Below are positions 18,999-27,635 of a DNA stretch of 64,000 bases, one piece after another. Origin of the DNA: Mycobacterium colombiense (GTDB lineage: Bacteria > Actinomycetota > Actinomycetes > Mycobacteriales > Mycobacteriaceae); NCBI RefSeq assembly GCF_003284935.1, contig NZ_QMEV01000008.1:56831-120830 (forward strand), in the 5' to 3' direction. The notes beneath the pieces were generated by a model. That model did no database searches, was not told the DNA's origin, and saw nothing but the letters and a program-made list of their open reading frames with translations. The position numbers and the translations under genes are program-made. Each line of letters opens with the position of its first letter. Position 1 is the stretch's first letter.

Positions 18999-20651
18999 GT
19001 GGCCGTGGCCTTGAATATTGCCGATCTCGCAGAGCACGCCATCGACGCTGTGCCCGACCGTGTCGCCCTGATCTGCGGCGACGAGAAGTTGACCTATGCC
19101 CAGTTAGAGGAGAAGGCCAACCGCCTGGCTCACTACCTGTTGGAGCAGGGGGTGAAAAAGGACGACAAGGTCGGCCTGTACTGCCGCAACCGCATCGAGA
19201 TCGTCATCGCGATGCTCGGCATCGTCAAAGCCGGCGCCATCCTGGTGAACATCAACTACCGGTATGTCGAGGGCGAGCTGCGCTACCTGTTCGAGAACTC
19301 CGACATGGTCGCGCTGGTGCACGAGCGCCAGTACTCCGACCGGGTGGCCAACGTGCTGCCCGACACCCCCGACGTCAAGACGGTCCTGGTCGTCGAGGAC
19401 GGCAGCGACAACGACTTCCAGCGTTACGGCGGCGTCGAGTTCTACTCGGCGATCGCGCAGAGCTCGCCCGAGCGCGACTTCGGCCCGCGCAGCGCCGACG
19501 ACATCTACCTGCTGTACACGGGCGGCACGACGGGCTTTCCCAAAGGCGTGATGTGGCGCCACGAGGACATCTACCGCGTGCTGTTCGGTGGAACCGACTT
19601 CGCCACAGGCGAATTCGTCCAGGACGAGTACGACCTTGCCAGGGCCGCGGCCGCCAACCCGCCGATGGTCCGCTACCCGATCCCGCCGATGATCCACGGC
19701 GCCACCCAATCATCCACCTGGATGTCCATCTTTGCTGGCCACACCACCGTGCTCACACCGGAATTCAACGCCGACGAGGTGTGGCGCACGATTCACGAGC
19801 ACAAGGTGAACCTGTTGTTCTTCACCGGGGACGCGATGGCGCGGCCGCTGCTCGACGCGCTGCTGACACACCAGGACAAGGGCAACGAATATGACCTGTC
19901 GTCGCTGTTCCTGCTCGCGTCGACCGCGGCGCTGTTCTCACCGAGCATCAAGGAGAAGTTCCTCGAGCTGCTGCCCAACCGGGTTATCACCGACTCGATT
20001 GGGTCATCGGAAACCGGATTCGGCGGCACCAGCATCGTCGCCAAGGACGCGCCGCACGCCGGCGGCCCGCGCGTGACGATCGACCACCGCACCGTCGTCC
20101 TCGACGAGCAGGGCAACGAGGTCAAGCCCGGTTCCGGTGTGCGCGGCTTCATCGCCAAGAAGGGCAACATTCCGGTCGGTTACTACAAAGACGAAAAGAA
20201 GACCGCCGAGACCTTCAAGACGTTCAACGGCGTGCGTTACGCCATCCCAGGCGACTACGCGACCGTCGAGGAGGACGGCACCGTCACGATGCTGGGCCGC
20301 GGCTCGGTGTCGATCAACAGCGGCGGCGAGAAGATTTACCCCGAGGAGGTCGAGGCCGCGCTCAAGGGCCACCCCGACGTCTTCGACGCCCTGGTGGTCG
20401 GCGTGCCCGACCCGCGCTACGGCCAGCACGTCGCCGCCGTCGTGCAGCCCCGCCCGGGCGCCCGGCCCGCGCTGTCGGAGCTGGACCGCTTCGTGCGCTC
20501 CGAGATCGCGGGATACAAGGTGCCGCGCAGCCTGTGGCTGGTCGACGAGGTCAAGCGCTCGCCCGCGGGCAAGCCCGACTACCGCTGGGCCAAGGAGCAG
20601 ACCGAGGCCCGGCCGGCCGATGACGTGCACGCCGCCCACGCGACCGCGTGA
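18999..20651 (+). CDS. fadD19: Steroid-CoA ligase FadD19
   Basis: A 550-residue ANL-superfamily acyl-CoA synthetase that loads the long steroid side-chain carboxylate onto CoA, starting side-chain beta-oxidation. The AMP-binding motif [15 protein letters not shown], the [11 protein letters not shown] region, the [11 protein letters not shown] hinge approach and the C-terminal catalytic Lys in [11 protein letters not shown] are all present. The conserved protein start is [16 protein letters not shown] 18999 is used, but GTG 19005 would suit the -10-like element better. Four co-directional genes follow (to 23863). Confidence 0.95.
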   Translation: MAVALNIADLAEHAIDAVPDRVALICGDEKLTYAQLEEKANRLAHYLLEQGVKKDDKVGLYCRNRIEIVIAMLGIVKAGAILVNINYRYVEGELRYLFENSDMVALVHERQYSDRVANVLPDTPDVKTVLVVEDGSDNDFQRYGGVEFYSAIAQSSPERDFGPRSADDIYLLYTGGTTGFPKGVMWRHEDIYRVLFGGTDFATGEFVQDEYDLARAAAANPPMVRYPIPPMIHGATQSSTWMSIFAGHTTVLTPEFNADEVWRTIHEHKVNLLFFTGDAMARPLLDALLTHQDKGNEYDLSSLFLLASTAALFSPSIKEKFLELLPNRVITDSIGSSETGFGGTSIVAKDAPHAGGPRVTIDHRTVVLDEQGNEVKPGSGVRGFIAKKGNIPVGYYKDEKKTAETFKTFNGVRYAIPGDYATVEEDGTVTMLGRGSVSINSGGEKIYPEEVEAALKGHPDVFDALVVGVPDPRYGQHVAAVVQPRPGARPALSELDRFVRSEIAGYKVPRSLWLVDEVKRSPAGKPDYRWAKEQTEARPADDVHAAHATA

Positions 20652-20681
20652 TGCGTTTTCAGCGCTAGGCCCGCGCGCGGT

Positions 20682-21449
20682 GTGACCGACTTCGTCAAAC
20701 AGCGAGCGGGCGCGCCCGCCGGGTTCTTTGCGGCCGAAGCCGCAGGGCTGCAATGGCTTTCCGCCGTCGACGGCGGCGTGCCGTGCGCGCGGGTCGTCGC
20801 GGTGGACGACACCAGCCTGACCCTGCGGCGCCTTGACTCCGCGCGCCCGACGCCAGAGGCGGCGCGCACGTTCGGTAGCCGGCTGGCCGTCACGCACGAC
20901 GCCGGCGCGCCGGCGTTCGGTGCCGGGCCGGACGGCTGGGACGGACCGGGTTTCTTCGGGCCGCTGTCGCAGCCCCTGCCGCTCTCGCTGCGACGGCACC
21001 GGCACTGGGGCGAGTTCTATGCCGACGAACGGCTGACCCCGATGGCCGGACTCGCCGCCCCGCGCCTGGACGCCGCCACCCTCGACGCCGTGCATTCCGT
21101 TGCGGCCCGTTGCCGCGCCGGCGATTTCGACGACGACGACCGGCCGGCACGGCTGCATGGCGATCTGTGGAGCGGGAACGTGATGTGGACGCCCGACGGT
21201 GTGGTGCTCATCGACCCGGCCGCGCACGCCGGTCACCGCGAGACCGACCTGGCGATGCTCGCGCTGTTCGGCTGCCCGCACTACGACGCGGTCATCGACG
21301 GCTACCAACAAGTGCGAGCGGTGCGGCCCGGCTGGCGCGACCGCACCGGCCTGCATCAGCTCTTCGGGCTGCTGGCGCACGTGGTGCTGTTCGGTGGCGG
21401 GTACGCGCAGCAGACCCACGCCTGCGCCCGCGCAGCGCTGACCATCTGA
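20682..21449 (+). CDS. Fructosamine kinase family protein
   Basis: A 255-residue member of the fructosamine/ketosamine-3-kinase family. The Brenner-type catalytic motif ARLHGDLWSGNVMW is at about residues 160-173 and the metal-binding IDPAAHAGHRETDLAML follows. The GTG start lies 30 bases after fadD19. The family repairs early glycation products; nothing in it suggests a steroid substrate, so its presence in the fadD19 unit may be incidental. I do not recall it beside fadD19 in M. tuberculosis. Confidence 0.8.
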   Translation: MTDFVKQRAGAPAGFFAAEAAGLQWLSAVDGGVPCARVVAVDDTSLTLRRLDSARPTPEAARTFGSRLAVTHDAGAPAFGAGPDGWDGPGFFGPLSQPLPLSLRRHRHWGEFYADERLTPMAGLAAPRLDAATLDAVHSVAARCRAGDFDDDDRPARLHGDLWSGNVMWTPDGVVLIDPAAHAGHRETDLAMLALFGCPHYDAVIDGYQQVRAVRPGWRDRTGLHQLFGLLAHVVLFGGGYAQQTHACARAALTI

Positions 21450-21488
21450 GCTCGGAGGGCGGCGGGCCCCGGTCTAGAGTCGAATCGC

Positions 21489-22316
21489 ATGACGATCGAT
21501 GTCTGGATGCAGCATCCGACTGCGCGGTTTTTGCGCAGTGACATGCTGGCGTCGCTGCGGCGGTGGACGGGCGGGTCGATCCCCGACACCGAGATCCCGA
21601 TCGACGCGACCCTGGCGTCGATGGACACCGCCGGCGTCGACTTGGGTGTGCTCAGCGCCTGGCGTGGGCCCGGCGGAGCCGACCTGGTCTCCAATGACGA
21701 GGTGGCGCAATGGGTTGCCGCGCACCCGAACCGGCTGCTCGGCCTGGCCGCCGTCGACCTGGACCGCCCGATGGAAGCCGTCCGGGAGCTGCGCCGCCGG
21801 ATAGCCGACGGAGGATTCGTCGGACTGCGGGTGGTGCCCTGGTTGTGGGACGCCCCGCCCACCGATCGTCGTTACTATCCGCTGTTCGCCCAGTGCGTGG
21901 AATCCGGGGTGCCGTTCTGCACCCAGGTCGGTCACACCGGCCCCTTGCGCCCGTCGGAGACCGGCCGCCCGATCCCCTACATCGACCAGGTGGCGCTCGA
22001 TTTCCCGGAGCTGGTGATCGTTTGTGGCCATGTCGGCTACCCGTGGACCGAGGAGATGGTCGCGGTCGCCCGCAAGCATGAAAACGTTTACATCGACACC
22101 TCGGCGTACACCATCAAGCGGTTGCCGGACGAACTCGTCAGATTCATGAGGACCGGTACCGGGCAACGAAAAGTGTTGTTCGGCACCAATTATCCGATGG
22201 TCACCCACGAACACGCGCTGGCCGGACTGGATGACCTCGGGCTGTCCGACGAGGCCCGCCGAGATTTCCTGCGCGGCAACGCCGAACGAGTTTTCCGACT
22301 GGAGGCAGTTAAGTGA
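21489..22316 (+). CDS. Amidohydrolase-2 family protein (Rv3510c-like)
   Basis: A 275-residue TIM-barrel metal-dependent hydrolase/decarboxylase of the amidohydrolase-2 type. Motifs include the VIVCGHVGYPWTEEM strand, YIDTSAYTIKRLP and the late LFGTNYPM with D/T-containing turn. The usual N-terminal HxH is not complete (only one His in MQHPTARF). It is coupled to ilvX by a GTGA overlap, the arrangement of Rv3510c-Rv3509c. TAGAGT eight bases before the ATG could give an internal leaderless promoter. Confidence 0.85.
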   Translation: MTIDVWMQHPTARFLRSDMLASLRRWTGGSIPDTEIPIDATLASMDTAGVDLGVLSAWRGPGGADLVSNDEVAQWVAAHPNRLLGLAAVDLDRPMEAVRELRRRIADGGFVGLRVVPWLWDAPPTDRRYYPLFAQCVESGVPFCTQVGHTGPLRPSETGRPIPYIDQVALDFPELVIVCGHVGYPWTEEMVAVARKHENVYIDTSAYTIKRLPDELVRFMRTGTGQRKVLFGTNYPMVTHEHALAGLDDLGLSDEARRDFLRGNAERVFRLEAVK

Positions 22317-23863
22317 ACGGTGCCCAGGCCCTGATCAACACCCTGGTGGACGGCGGCGTCGACGTGTGTTTCGCCAACCCGGGCACGTCGGAGATGCACT
22401 TCGTCGCGGCGCTGGACGCCGTGCCGCGCATGCGCGGCGTGCTGGCGCTGTTCGAGGGGGTGGCCACCGGGGCGGCCGACGGTTACGCGCGCATCGCCGA
22501 TCGACCGGCCGCGGTGCTGCTGCACTTGGGTCCCGGGCTTGGCAACGGCCTGGCCAACCTGCACAACGCGCGCCGCGCGCGGGTGCCGATGGTGGTGGTC
22601 GTCGGCGACCACGCCACCTATCACAAAAAGTACGACGCCCCACTGGAATCCGACATCGACGCGCTGGCCGGCAGCGTCTCGGGCTGGGTGCGCCGCACCG
22701 GTGACGCCTCTGCGGTCTCGGCCGATGCCGTCGAAGGCATCGCGGCCAGCCGGTGGGGTTCGCAGATTTCGACGCTGATCCTGCCCGCCGACGTGTCCTG
22801 GTCCGACGGCGCCCAGCTGTTCTCCAACCTGGATGCCCAGCCGACGGGCGCCGATCCCCTGCTGGCCCCCGAGGTGCTCGAGGTGCTCGGCTCCGGCGAG
22901 CCGACGGTGATCATGGTGGGCGGCGACGCCACCCGCCGTGCCGGGCTGGCGGCGGCCACCCGCATTGCGGCGGCGACGGGAGCGCGCGTGTTGTGCGAAA
23001 CCTTCCCCACCCGTCTCGAGCGGGGGGCCGACGTCCCCGCGGTCGACCGGCTAGCCTATTTCGCCGAGGCGGCCGCGGCCCAGTTGGACGGCGCCAAGCA
23101 TCTGGTGCTGGCCGGCGCCAAGTCGCCGGTGTCGTTCTTCGCCTACCCCGGCATGCCCAGCGACCTGGTACCGGCCGGCTGCGAGGTGCTCGTGCTCGCC
23201 GAATACAGCGGCGCCGCAGACGCTTTGATCGCTTTGGCCGACCAGATCGCCCCCGGCACCGAAGCGCCGGTGGCGCCCGCATCGCGTCCCCCGCTACCCA
23301 CGGGCGCGCTGACCTCCGCGTCGGCCGCCGACGTGATCGGGGCGCTGCTGCCCGACGCGGCGATCGTGGTCGACGAGTCGAACACCTCGGGCGTGCTGCT
23401 CGCGGGGGCCACCGCCGGGGCGCCGGCACACGACTGGCTGACCCTGACCGGCGGCGCGATCGGCTACGGCATCCCGGCGGCGGTGGGCGCCGCGGTGGCC
23501 GCCCCCCATCGTCCGGTGCTGTGTCTGGAATCCGATGGCTCGGCCATGTATACGATTTCGGGATTGTGGACCCAGGCCCGCGAGAACCTCAACGTGACCA
23601 CCGTGCTGTACAACAACAGCGCCTACGACATCCTGCGGATCGAGCTGCAACGCGTCGGCGCCGGGTCGGCACCCGGGCCCGAGGCGCTCTCACTTCTCGA
23701 CTTATCCGACCCCGCAATGGATTTCGTGAAGATCAGCGAGGGCATGGGAGTGCCCGCCCGGCGCGTCACCACGGCCGAGAAATTTACAGATGCGCTGCGG
23801 GCCGCCTTCGCCGAACCCGGGCCGCATCTGATCGACGCCGTGGTGCCGTCAATAACGGGCTAG
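22313..23863 (+). CDS. ilvX: Acetolactate synthase-like ThDP enzyme IlvX
   Basis: A 516-residue thiamine-diphosphate-dependent enzyme equivalent to Rv3509c. The N-terminal Pyr domain has the ThDP-activating Glu in VLALFEGVATGAADG, the middle domain is present, and the C-terminal PP domain has LESDGSAMYT followed about 27 residues later by NN. The first Gly of the usual GDG is Ser here. It lacks the FAD-binding features of true acetohydroxyacid synthases as far as can be seen by eye. Its substrate is unknown. It overlaps the convergent beta-lactamase-like gene by 15 bases. Confidence 0.88.
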   Translation: MNGAQALINTLVDGGVDVCFANPGTSEMHFVAALDAVPRMRGVLALFEGVATGAADGYARIADRPAAVLLHLGPGLGNGLANLHNARRARVPMVVVVGDHATYHKKYDAPLESDIDALAGSVSGWVRRTGDASAVSADAVEGIAASRWGSQISTLILPADVSWSDGAQLFSNLDAQPTGADPLLAPEVLEVLGSGEPTVIMVGGDATRRAGLAAATRIAAATGARVLCETFPTRLERGADVPAVDRLAYFAEAAAAQLDGAKHLVLAGAKSPVSFFAYPGMPSDLVPAGCEVLVLAEYSGAADALIALADQIAPGTEAPVAPASRPPLPTGALTSASAADVIGALLPDAAIVVDESNTSGVLLAGATAGAPAHDWLTLTGGAIGYGIPAAVGAAVAAPHRPVLCLESDGSAMYTISGLWTQARENLNVTTVLYNNSAYDILRIELQRVGAGSAPGPEALSLLDLSDPAMDFVKISEGMGVPARRVTTAEKFTDALRAAFAEPGPHLIDAVVPSITG

Positions 23864-24562
23864 CGTCGGCAGCCGGCTCAGCAGCCAGTCCGTCATCGTA
23901 TTGACCACGTCGACGCCCGTCTCGAACGCGCCGTCGTCCGCGTCGGCCGCCAGGGCCACGCCCCAGTGACCGGACGGGGTGGGGACGATGCCGAATTGCC
24001 GGACCAGGTACTCGCCGTGCATCCCCGGCCCCCAACCACCCTTCGCGGCAATGCCTTTGGCGGCCAGACCCCACTGGTCGCCGGTGACGAGGCGCTGCAT
24101 CAGGTCGATCACTTCGACGGCGTCGGGAATGGTCGACAGCTCCGCGGCGAACCGCGCTTGACGCTGCAGGCTCCACTGGGTTTGGCCGAACGCGGTGAAA
24201 CCGCGGCGAAGCCGACGCGATTCGACCACGGTCGCGGTGTCACCGCCTTCGGCCACGACGGACTGGACCCGTCGCGCCGCAACCGCCGGCTCACCCAATT
24301 GCGACCACAACTGTTCAGAGGCGCGATTGTCGGATTCGGTGATGGCTTTGACGACCAAATCGCGCGCGCCCAGCCAATCGCTGCGCAGCGCCGCTATCGC
24401 CAACGGCACCTTGATGGTCGACCATGCCACGCCCGACCACCAGCTGCCCAGCGAAAAGGTTCTGTCCGGCCGGGCGATCGCGACGCCGACGTTCGCCGGC
24501 ACCGCGGCCGAGAGCTGTTCGAAGCTGGCTTCCAGCGCGAGCTCGAGCGGCCGTGCCGTCAC
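23849..24562 (-). CDS. Class A beta-lactamase/PBP-fold protein
   Basis: A 237-residue protein with three serine beta-lactamase-type motifs in order: S48TIK51, S77DN79 and K174GG. There is no N-terminal signal peptide, and the family Glu of the omega loop was not identified, so it may not hydrolyse beta-lactams. The GTG start overlaps the stop of a 22-codon ORF (GTGA), which has the only good ribosome binding site, so translation is probably coupled. Nothing ties it to steroid metabolism. Confidence 0.72.
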   Translation of the reverse strand: MTARPLELALEASFEQLSAAVPANVGVAIARPDRTFSLGSWWSGVAWSTIKVPLAIAALRSDWLGARDLVVKAITESDNRASEQLWSQLGEPAVAARRVQSVVAEGGDTATVVESRRLRRGFTAFGQTQWSLQRQARFAAELSTIPDAVEVIDLMQRLVTGDQWGLAAKGIAAKGGWGPGMHGEYLVRQFGIVPTPSGHWGVALAADADDGAFETGVDVVNTMTDWLLSRLPTLARY

Positions 24563-24627
24563 GCGCTGGCTCCGACATCGGCGTGCGGCACCACGACGCC
24601 GAGGCGGGGGACCGGCGCGTCAACCAT
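24559..24627 (-). CDS. 22-codon upstream ORF coupled to the beta-lactamase-like gene
   Basis: The ATG at 24627 follows AAGGAGA by six to seven bases and opens a 22-codon frame ending in TGA that overlaps the GTG of the downstream gene. The peptide begins MVDAPVPRLGVVV. It may be a leader peptide, the real N-terminus joined through a frameshift, or a translational entry point. Confidence 0.45.
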   Translation of the reverse strand: MVDAPVPRLGVVVPHADVGASA

Positions 24628-24684
24628 CGCGTCTCCTTGTCGTTGCGGCATGTACGTGGCGGCGCCGGGTGCCGGGCGGAACCG

Positions 24685-24903
24685 TCAGCCCGGCGGCGGC
24701 AGCGGGGGCCCTTCCTCCTGCGGGGGAGGGGCTTCCCACGGCCCGGGGTCCGGCGTCGGCGGCGACCACACCAGCGGCGGTGGGGGAGGCAGGGGAGGCG
24801 GCGGAGGTGGATCCGCCGTGGCGAAACCGGCGCTCAGCCCGAGCGCGGCGCCAGCCAGCGACCCGACCAGGATCGAGCCGGCGATCGTTTCGCGGATTTT
24901 CAT
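24685..24903 (-). CDS. Small proline-rich exported protein
   Basis: A 72-residue protein with a clear signal peptide: KIRE n-region, hydrophobic GSILVGSLAGAALGLSAGF and probable cleavage after ATA. The mature part is almost wholly Pro with a few Trp, Glu and Gly residues. The start is ATG 24903; a TTG just before it is in frame. Many mycobacteria carry such short Pro-rich secreted peptides of unknown function. It follows fadD17 on the same strand after 58 bases. Confidence 0.65.
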   Translation of the reverse strand: MKIRETIAGSILVGSLAGAALGLSAGFATADPPPPPPLPPPPPLVWSPPTPDPGPWEAPPPQEEGPPLPPPG

Positions 24904-24961
24904 CAAGCGCTGAGTTTACTGCGTGGACGGCGCATCCGGCGGTAACGCCCGTCCCGGGTCC

Positions 24962-26473
24962 CTAGCGCTGGATCTTCCACACCGGATCGTCGCAATCGAC
25001 GCCCTGAGCGGCCAGTTGGCGCTTCAACACTTTGAACGTCACCGTCCGCGGGAGTTCGGCGCTGATCCGCACGTACGACGGCCATTGTTTGGGTCCCAAA
25101 TCCGGCTGCCCGGCCAGAAACGCGCGGAACTTTTCGTCGTCGAACTCGGCGCCCGGGGCCATCACCAACGCGGCCATCACCTGGTCGCCGACCCTCGGGT
25201 CCGGAACCGGGTACACCGCGACCTCGGCGACGTCGGGGTGGCGCAGCAATACCCGCTCGATCGGCGCGGCGCCGAGGTTTTCCCCGTCGACTCGCATCCA
25301 ATCGCCCAGCCGCCCAGCGAAATACGCGAAGCCGGCGTCGTCGCGGTAGGCCAGATCACCGCTGTGGTACACGCCGCCGGCCATCCGTTCGGCCTCGGCC
25401 GCCTCGTCGTTGTAGTAACCCTCGAAACGCCCCGGCCCCGCGGTGTTGACCAGTTCGCCGACCACGCCAGGCGGGCAGGATGCCCCGGTGTCGGGATCAA
25501 TGATGTCGATACCCGGCGGAAGCGGGCCCAGCGAACCCGGGGGTGTGTCGGGCGTGCGTGCGATGGCCACGCCGCCCTCGGTGGAACCGAACCCGTCCTG
25601 CACGACGCACCCGAACCTGCGGCCGAAGCGCTCGATGTCGTCGGGCACGCCCTCGTTGCCGTACACCGCGCGCAGCGGGTTGTCGGCATCGTCGGGCTGC
25701 TCGGGCGTGGCGAGCACATACGACAGGGGCTTGCCCACGTAATTGGCGTAGGTGGCACCGTAGCGACGGACATCGACGATGAAGTTCGAGGCGGAGAACT
25801 TGCGCCGCAACGCCATCGAGCCCTCGCAGGCCGCCGCCACCGCCCAGCCGACCAACACCGCATTGGAATGAAACAGCGGCATCGACACGTAGCAGACGTC
25901 GTCGCGGCCCAGGCCGAAGCGCGCCGACATCGTCACGCCCGCGATCGCGACCTTGCCGTGGCTGCACTTGACCGCCTTGGGCTCGCCGCTGGTGCCCGAC
26001 GTGAAGATCAACATGAACAGATCCGTCGGTGACGCGTCCTGAAAGGAGATCGGGGTGGCGCGGTGCGCGGCGACCTCGTCGGTCCACTCGGAGGAGTCGG
26101 CGTTCAGGTGCTCGATATCGCCCAGCGTCTCAGACGATTTCGAATCCGCCAGCACCAATTGACAGTCGGCCCGGGCGATGTCGCGCCGCAGCGCCTCGCC
26201 GCGACGCACCGGGTTGAGTCCCACCGGCACGATGCCCGACATGCCCGCCGCCACCAGCATCGCCGAGAAGAACGGGGTGTTCTCCAGCAGCACGCCGACG
26301 TGCGGCGGCCGGGCGGGGTCGAGCCGAGCCCGCAACGCCGCGGCGATCGCGGCACCCTGCTGCAGGTGGTCGCGCCAGCTGGTGAACGAGTCCTCGAAGT
26401 AGATACCCCGATCGTCGATCTCGGTGAGCGGCGCCAGCAGCTTGGTGACGGTCAGGTCGTCGGTGAGTTCCAT
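24962..26473 (-). CDS. fadD17: Acyl-CoA synthetase FadD17
   Basis: A 503-residue ANL-superfamily ligase that activates shortened steroid side-chain acids (assigned to C24/C22 intermediates by relation to Rv3506; from memory). The AMP loop LIFTSGTSGEPKAVK, the GFGSTEGG region, HSGDLAYRDDAG and the C-terminal Lys near RTVTFKVLKRQ are visible. It starts five bases after the fadE27 stop, so fadE26-fadE27-fadD17 is one transcript under the KstR box at 28909. Confidence 0.93.
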   Translation of the reverse strand: MELTDDLTVTKLLAPLTEIDDRGIYFEDSFTSWRDHLQQGAAIAAALRARLDPARPPHVGVLLENTPFFSAMLVAAGMSGIVPVGLNPVRRGEALRRDIARADCQLVLADSKSSETLGDIEHLNADSSEWTDEVAAHRATPISFQDASPTDLFMLIFTSGTSGEPKAVKCSHGKVAIAGVTMSARFGLGRDDVCYVSMPLFHSNAVLVGWAVAAACEGSMALRRKFSASNFIVDVRRYGATYANYVGKPLSYVLATPEQPDDADNPLRAVYGNEGVPDDIERFGRRFGCVVQDGFGSTEGGVAIARTPDTPPGSLGPLPPGIDIIDPDTGASCPPGVVGELVNTAGPGRFEGYYNDEAAEAERMAGGVYHSGDLAYRDDAGFAYFAGRLGDWMRVDGENLGAAPIERVLLRHPDVAEVAVYPVPDPRVGDQVMAALVMAPGAEFDDEKFRAFLAGQPDLGPKQWPSYVRISAELPRTVTFKVLKRQLAAQGVDCDDPVWKIQR

Positions 26474-26478
26474 CGCGC

Positions 26479-27606
26479 CTAAGCGGACGTCTCCGCCAGC
26501 TCCCGGCCGATCCGCCGCAGCTGACCGGTCGCACCGCCCAGGGCGAACTCAATCTCCTTGGCGGCCAGGAAATAACGGTGAGCGGGGTGATCGGTGTCGA
26601 CGCCCACGCCGCCGTGCACGTGCACGATGGTGTGCGCCACCCGGTGACCGGCATCCGCCGCCCAGAACGCCGCACTGGCGACGTCGATTTCGGCCGGAAT
26701 GTCCTCCGAGACCCGCCAGGCCGCCTGGGTGAGGGTGAGCCGCAGCCCCTTGACGTCGATGTAGCCGTCGGCCAGCCGCTGCGACACCGCCTGGAAGCTG
26801 CCGATCGGGCGGTCGAACTGCTCACGCTCACGCGCGTATTCGGCCGTCATCTGCAGGCCCCGCTCGAGAACCCCGAGCTGGAAAGCGCTGCGGCCCAACG
26901 TGCCCAGTGTGCCGAGCCACGTGACGACCTCGGCGCCGCCGACCTTGCGACCCTCGTCCACCTCGGTCCCGTCCAGAGCTAGGTGCCCGACGCTACCCAG
27001 GCCGGTGGTTTTCAGCGCGGTCACGGTGACGCCCGGGTCCTCGGCGGTGACCAGGAAAACGGCCGTGCCGGAGTCCGTTTCGGCCGGGACCAGGAACGCG
27101 TCGGCCACCGGGCCGAAGCCGACCTGGGTGCGGGTTCCGGTCAGCCGGTAACCGGCGCCGGCGCCGGCGCCGGCCGCCCGCACCGGCCCCTCGCCCATCT
27201 CACCGTCGAGGGCCACGCCGAGCGTCTTCTCGCCGTTGACCGCAGGCACGCCCCAATTTTGTTGCAGCTCTTCGGAACCGAACCGGGCCAGCGCCCCGGC
27301 GCCCAGCACCACGGATTCCAGGTACGGCACGGCGGCCAGCTGGTGCCCCAGCGCAACCAGGATCGCGATCTGCTCGAGCGCGCCGAAGCCGTCACCCCCG
27401 AGCGAGGTGGCCGACGCGCTGGACAGGATGCCGGCGTCGATCAGCTTGCCCCACAGGGCGCGGTCGAAGCGTCCCCCGCAAGCGGGAGGTGCCCCCGGAT
27501 CTCGCCGGTCGAGCTCACGCTGGTGTTCGGGTGTGCATACCGAGTCCACGATGGTGTCGACCAGGTTGCCGAGGTCGTTCGCCGCTTCGGTGGTGGTGAA
27601 ATCCAT
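26479..27606 (-). CDS. fadE27: Acyl-CoA dehydrogenase FadE27 (ChsE5), beta subunit
   Basis: A 375-residue acyl-CoA dehydrogenase subunit that forms an alpha2beta2 complex with FadE26 and desaturates cholesterol side-chain acyl-CoA. The C-terminal DRPIGSFQAVSQRLAD helix and HVHGGVGVDTDHPAHRYF are typical. Like other partner subunits it supplies only part of the FAD sites. Residues about 37-46 (DPGAPPACGG) are encoded by a dispersed-repeat-like 28-mer. It begins 29 bases after fadE26. Confidence 0.93.
   Translation of the reverse strand: MDFTTTEAANDLGNLVDTIVDSVCTPEHQRELDRRDPGAPPACGGRFDRALWGKLIDAGILSSASATSLGGDGFGALEQIAILVALGHQLAAVPYLESVVLGAGALARFGSEELQQNWGVPAVNGEKTLGVALDGEMGEGPVRAAGAGAGAGYRLTGTRTQVGFGPVADAFLVPAETDSGTAVFLVTAEDPGVTVTALKTTGLGSVGHLALDGTEVDEGRKVGGAEVVTWLGTLGTLGRSAFQLGVLERGLQMTAEYAREREQFDRPIGSFQAVSQRLADGYIDVKGLRLTLTQAAWRVSEDIPAEIDVASAAFWAADAGHRVAHTIVHVHGGVGVDTDHPAHRYFLAAKEIEFALGGATGQLRRIGRELAETSA
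27470..27497. repeat. Dispersed-repeat-like 28-mer inside fadE27
   Basis: The sequence has CGTCCCCC, a CCCGC-AA-GCGGG hairpin and GGTGCCCCCG, echoing the element at 15991-16026. It keeps the fadE27 frame open. Classification as a dispersed repeat is from pattern and memory. Confidence 0.45.
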
Positions 27607-27635
27607 GAACGTCCGTCCTTCTATTCCGTAGCGGC

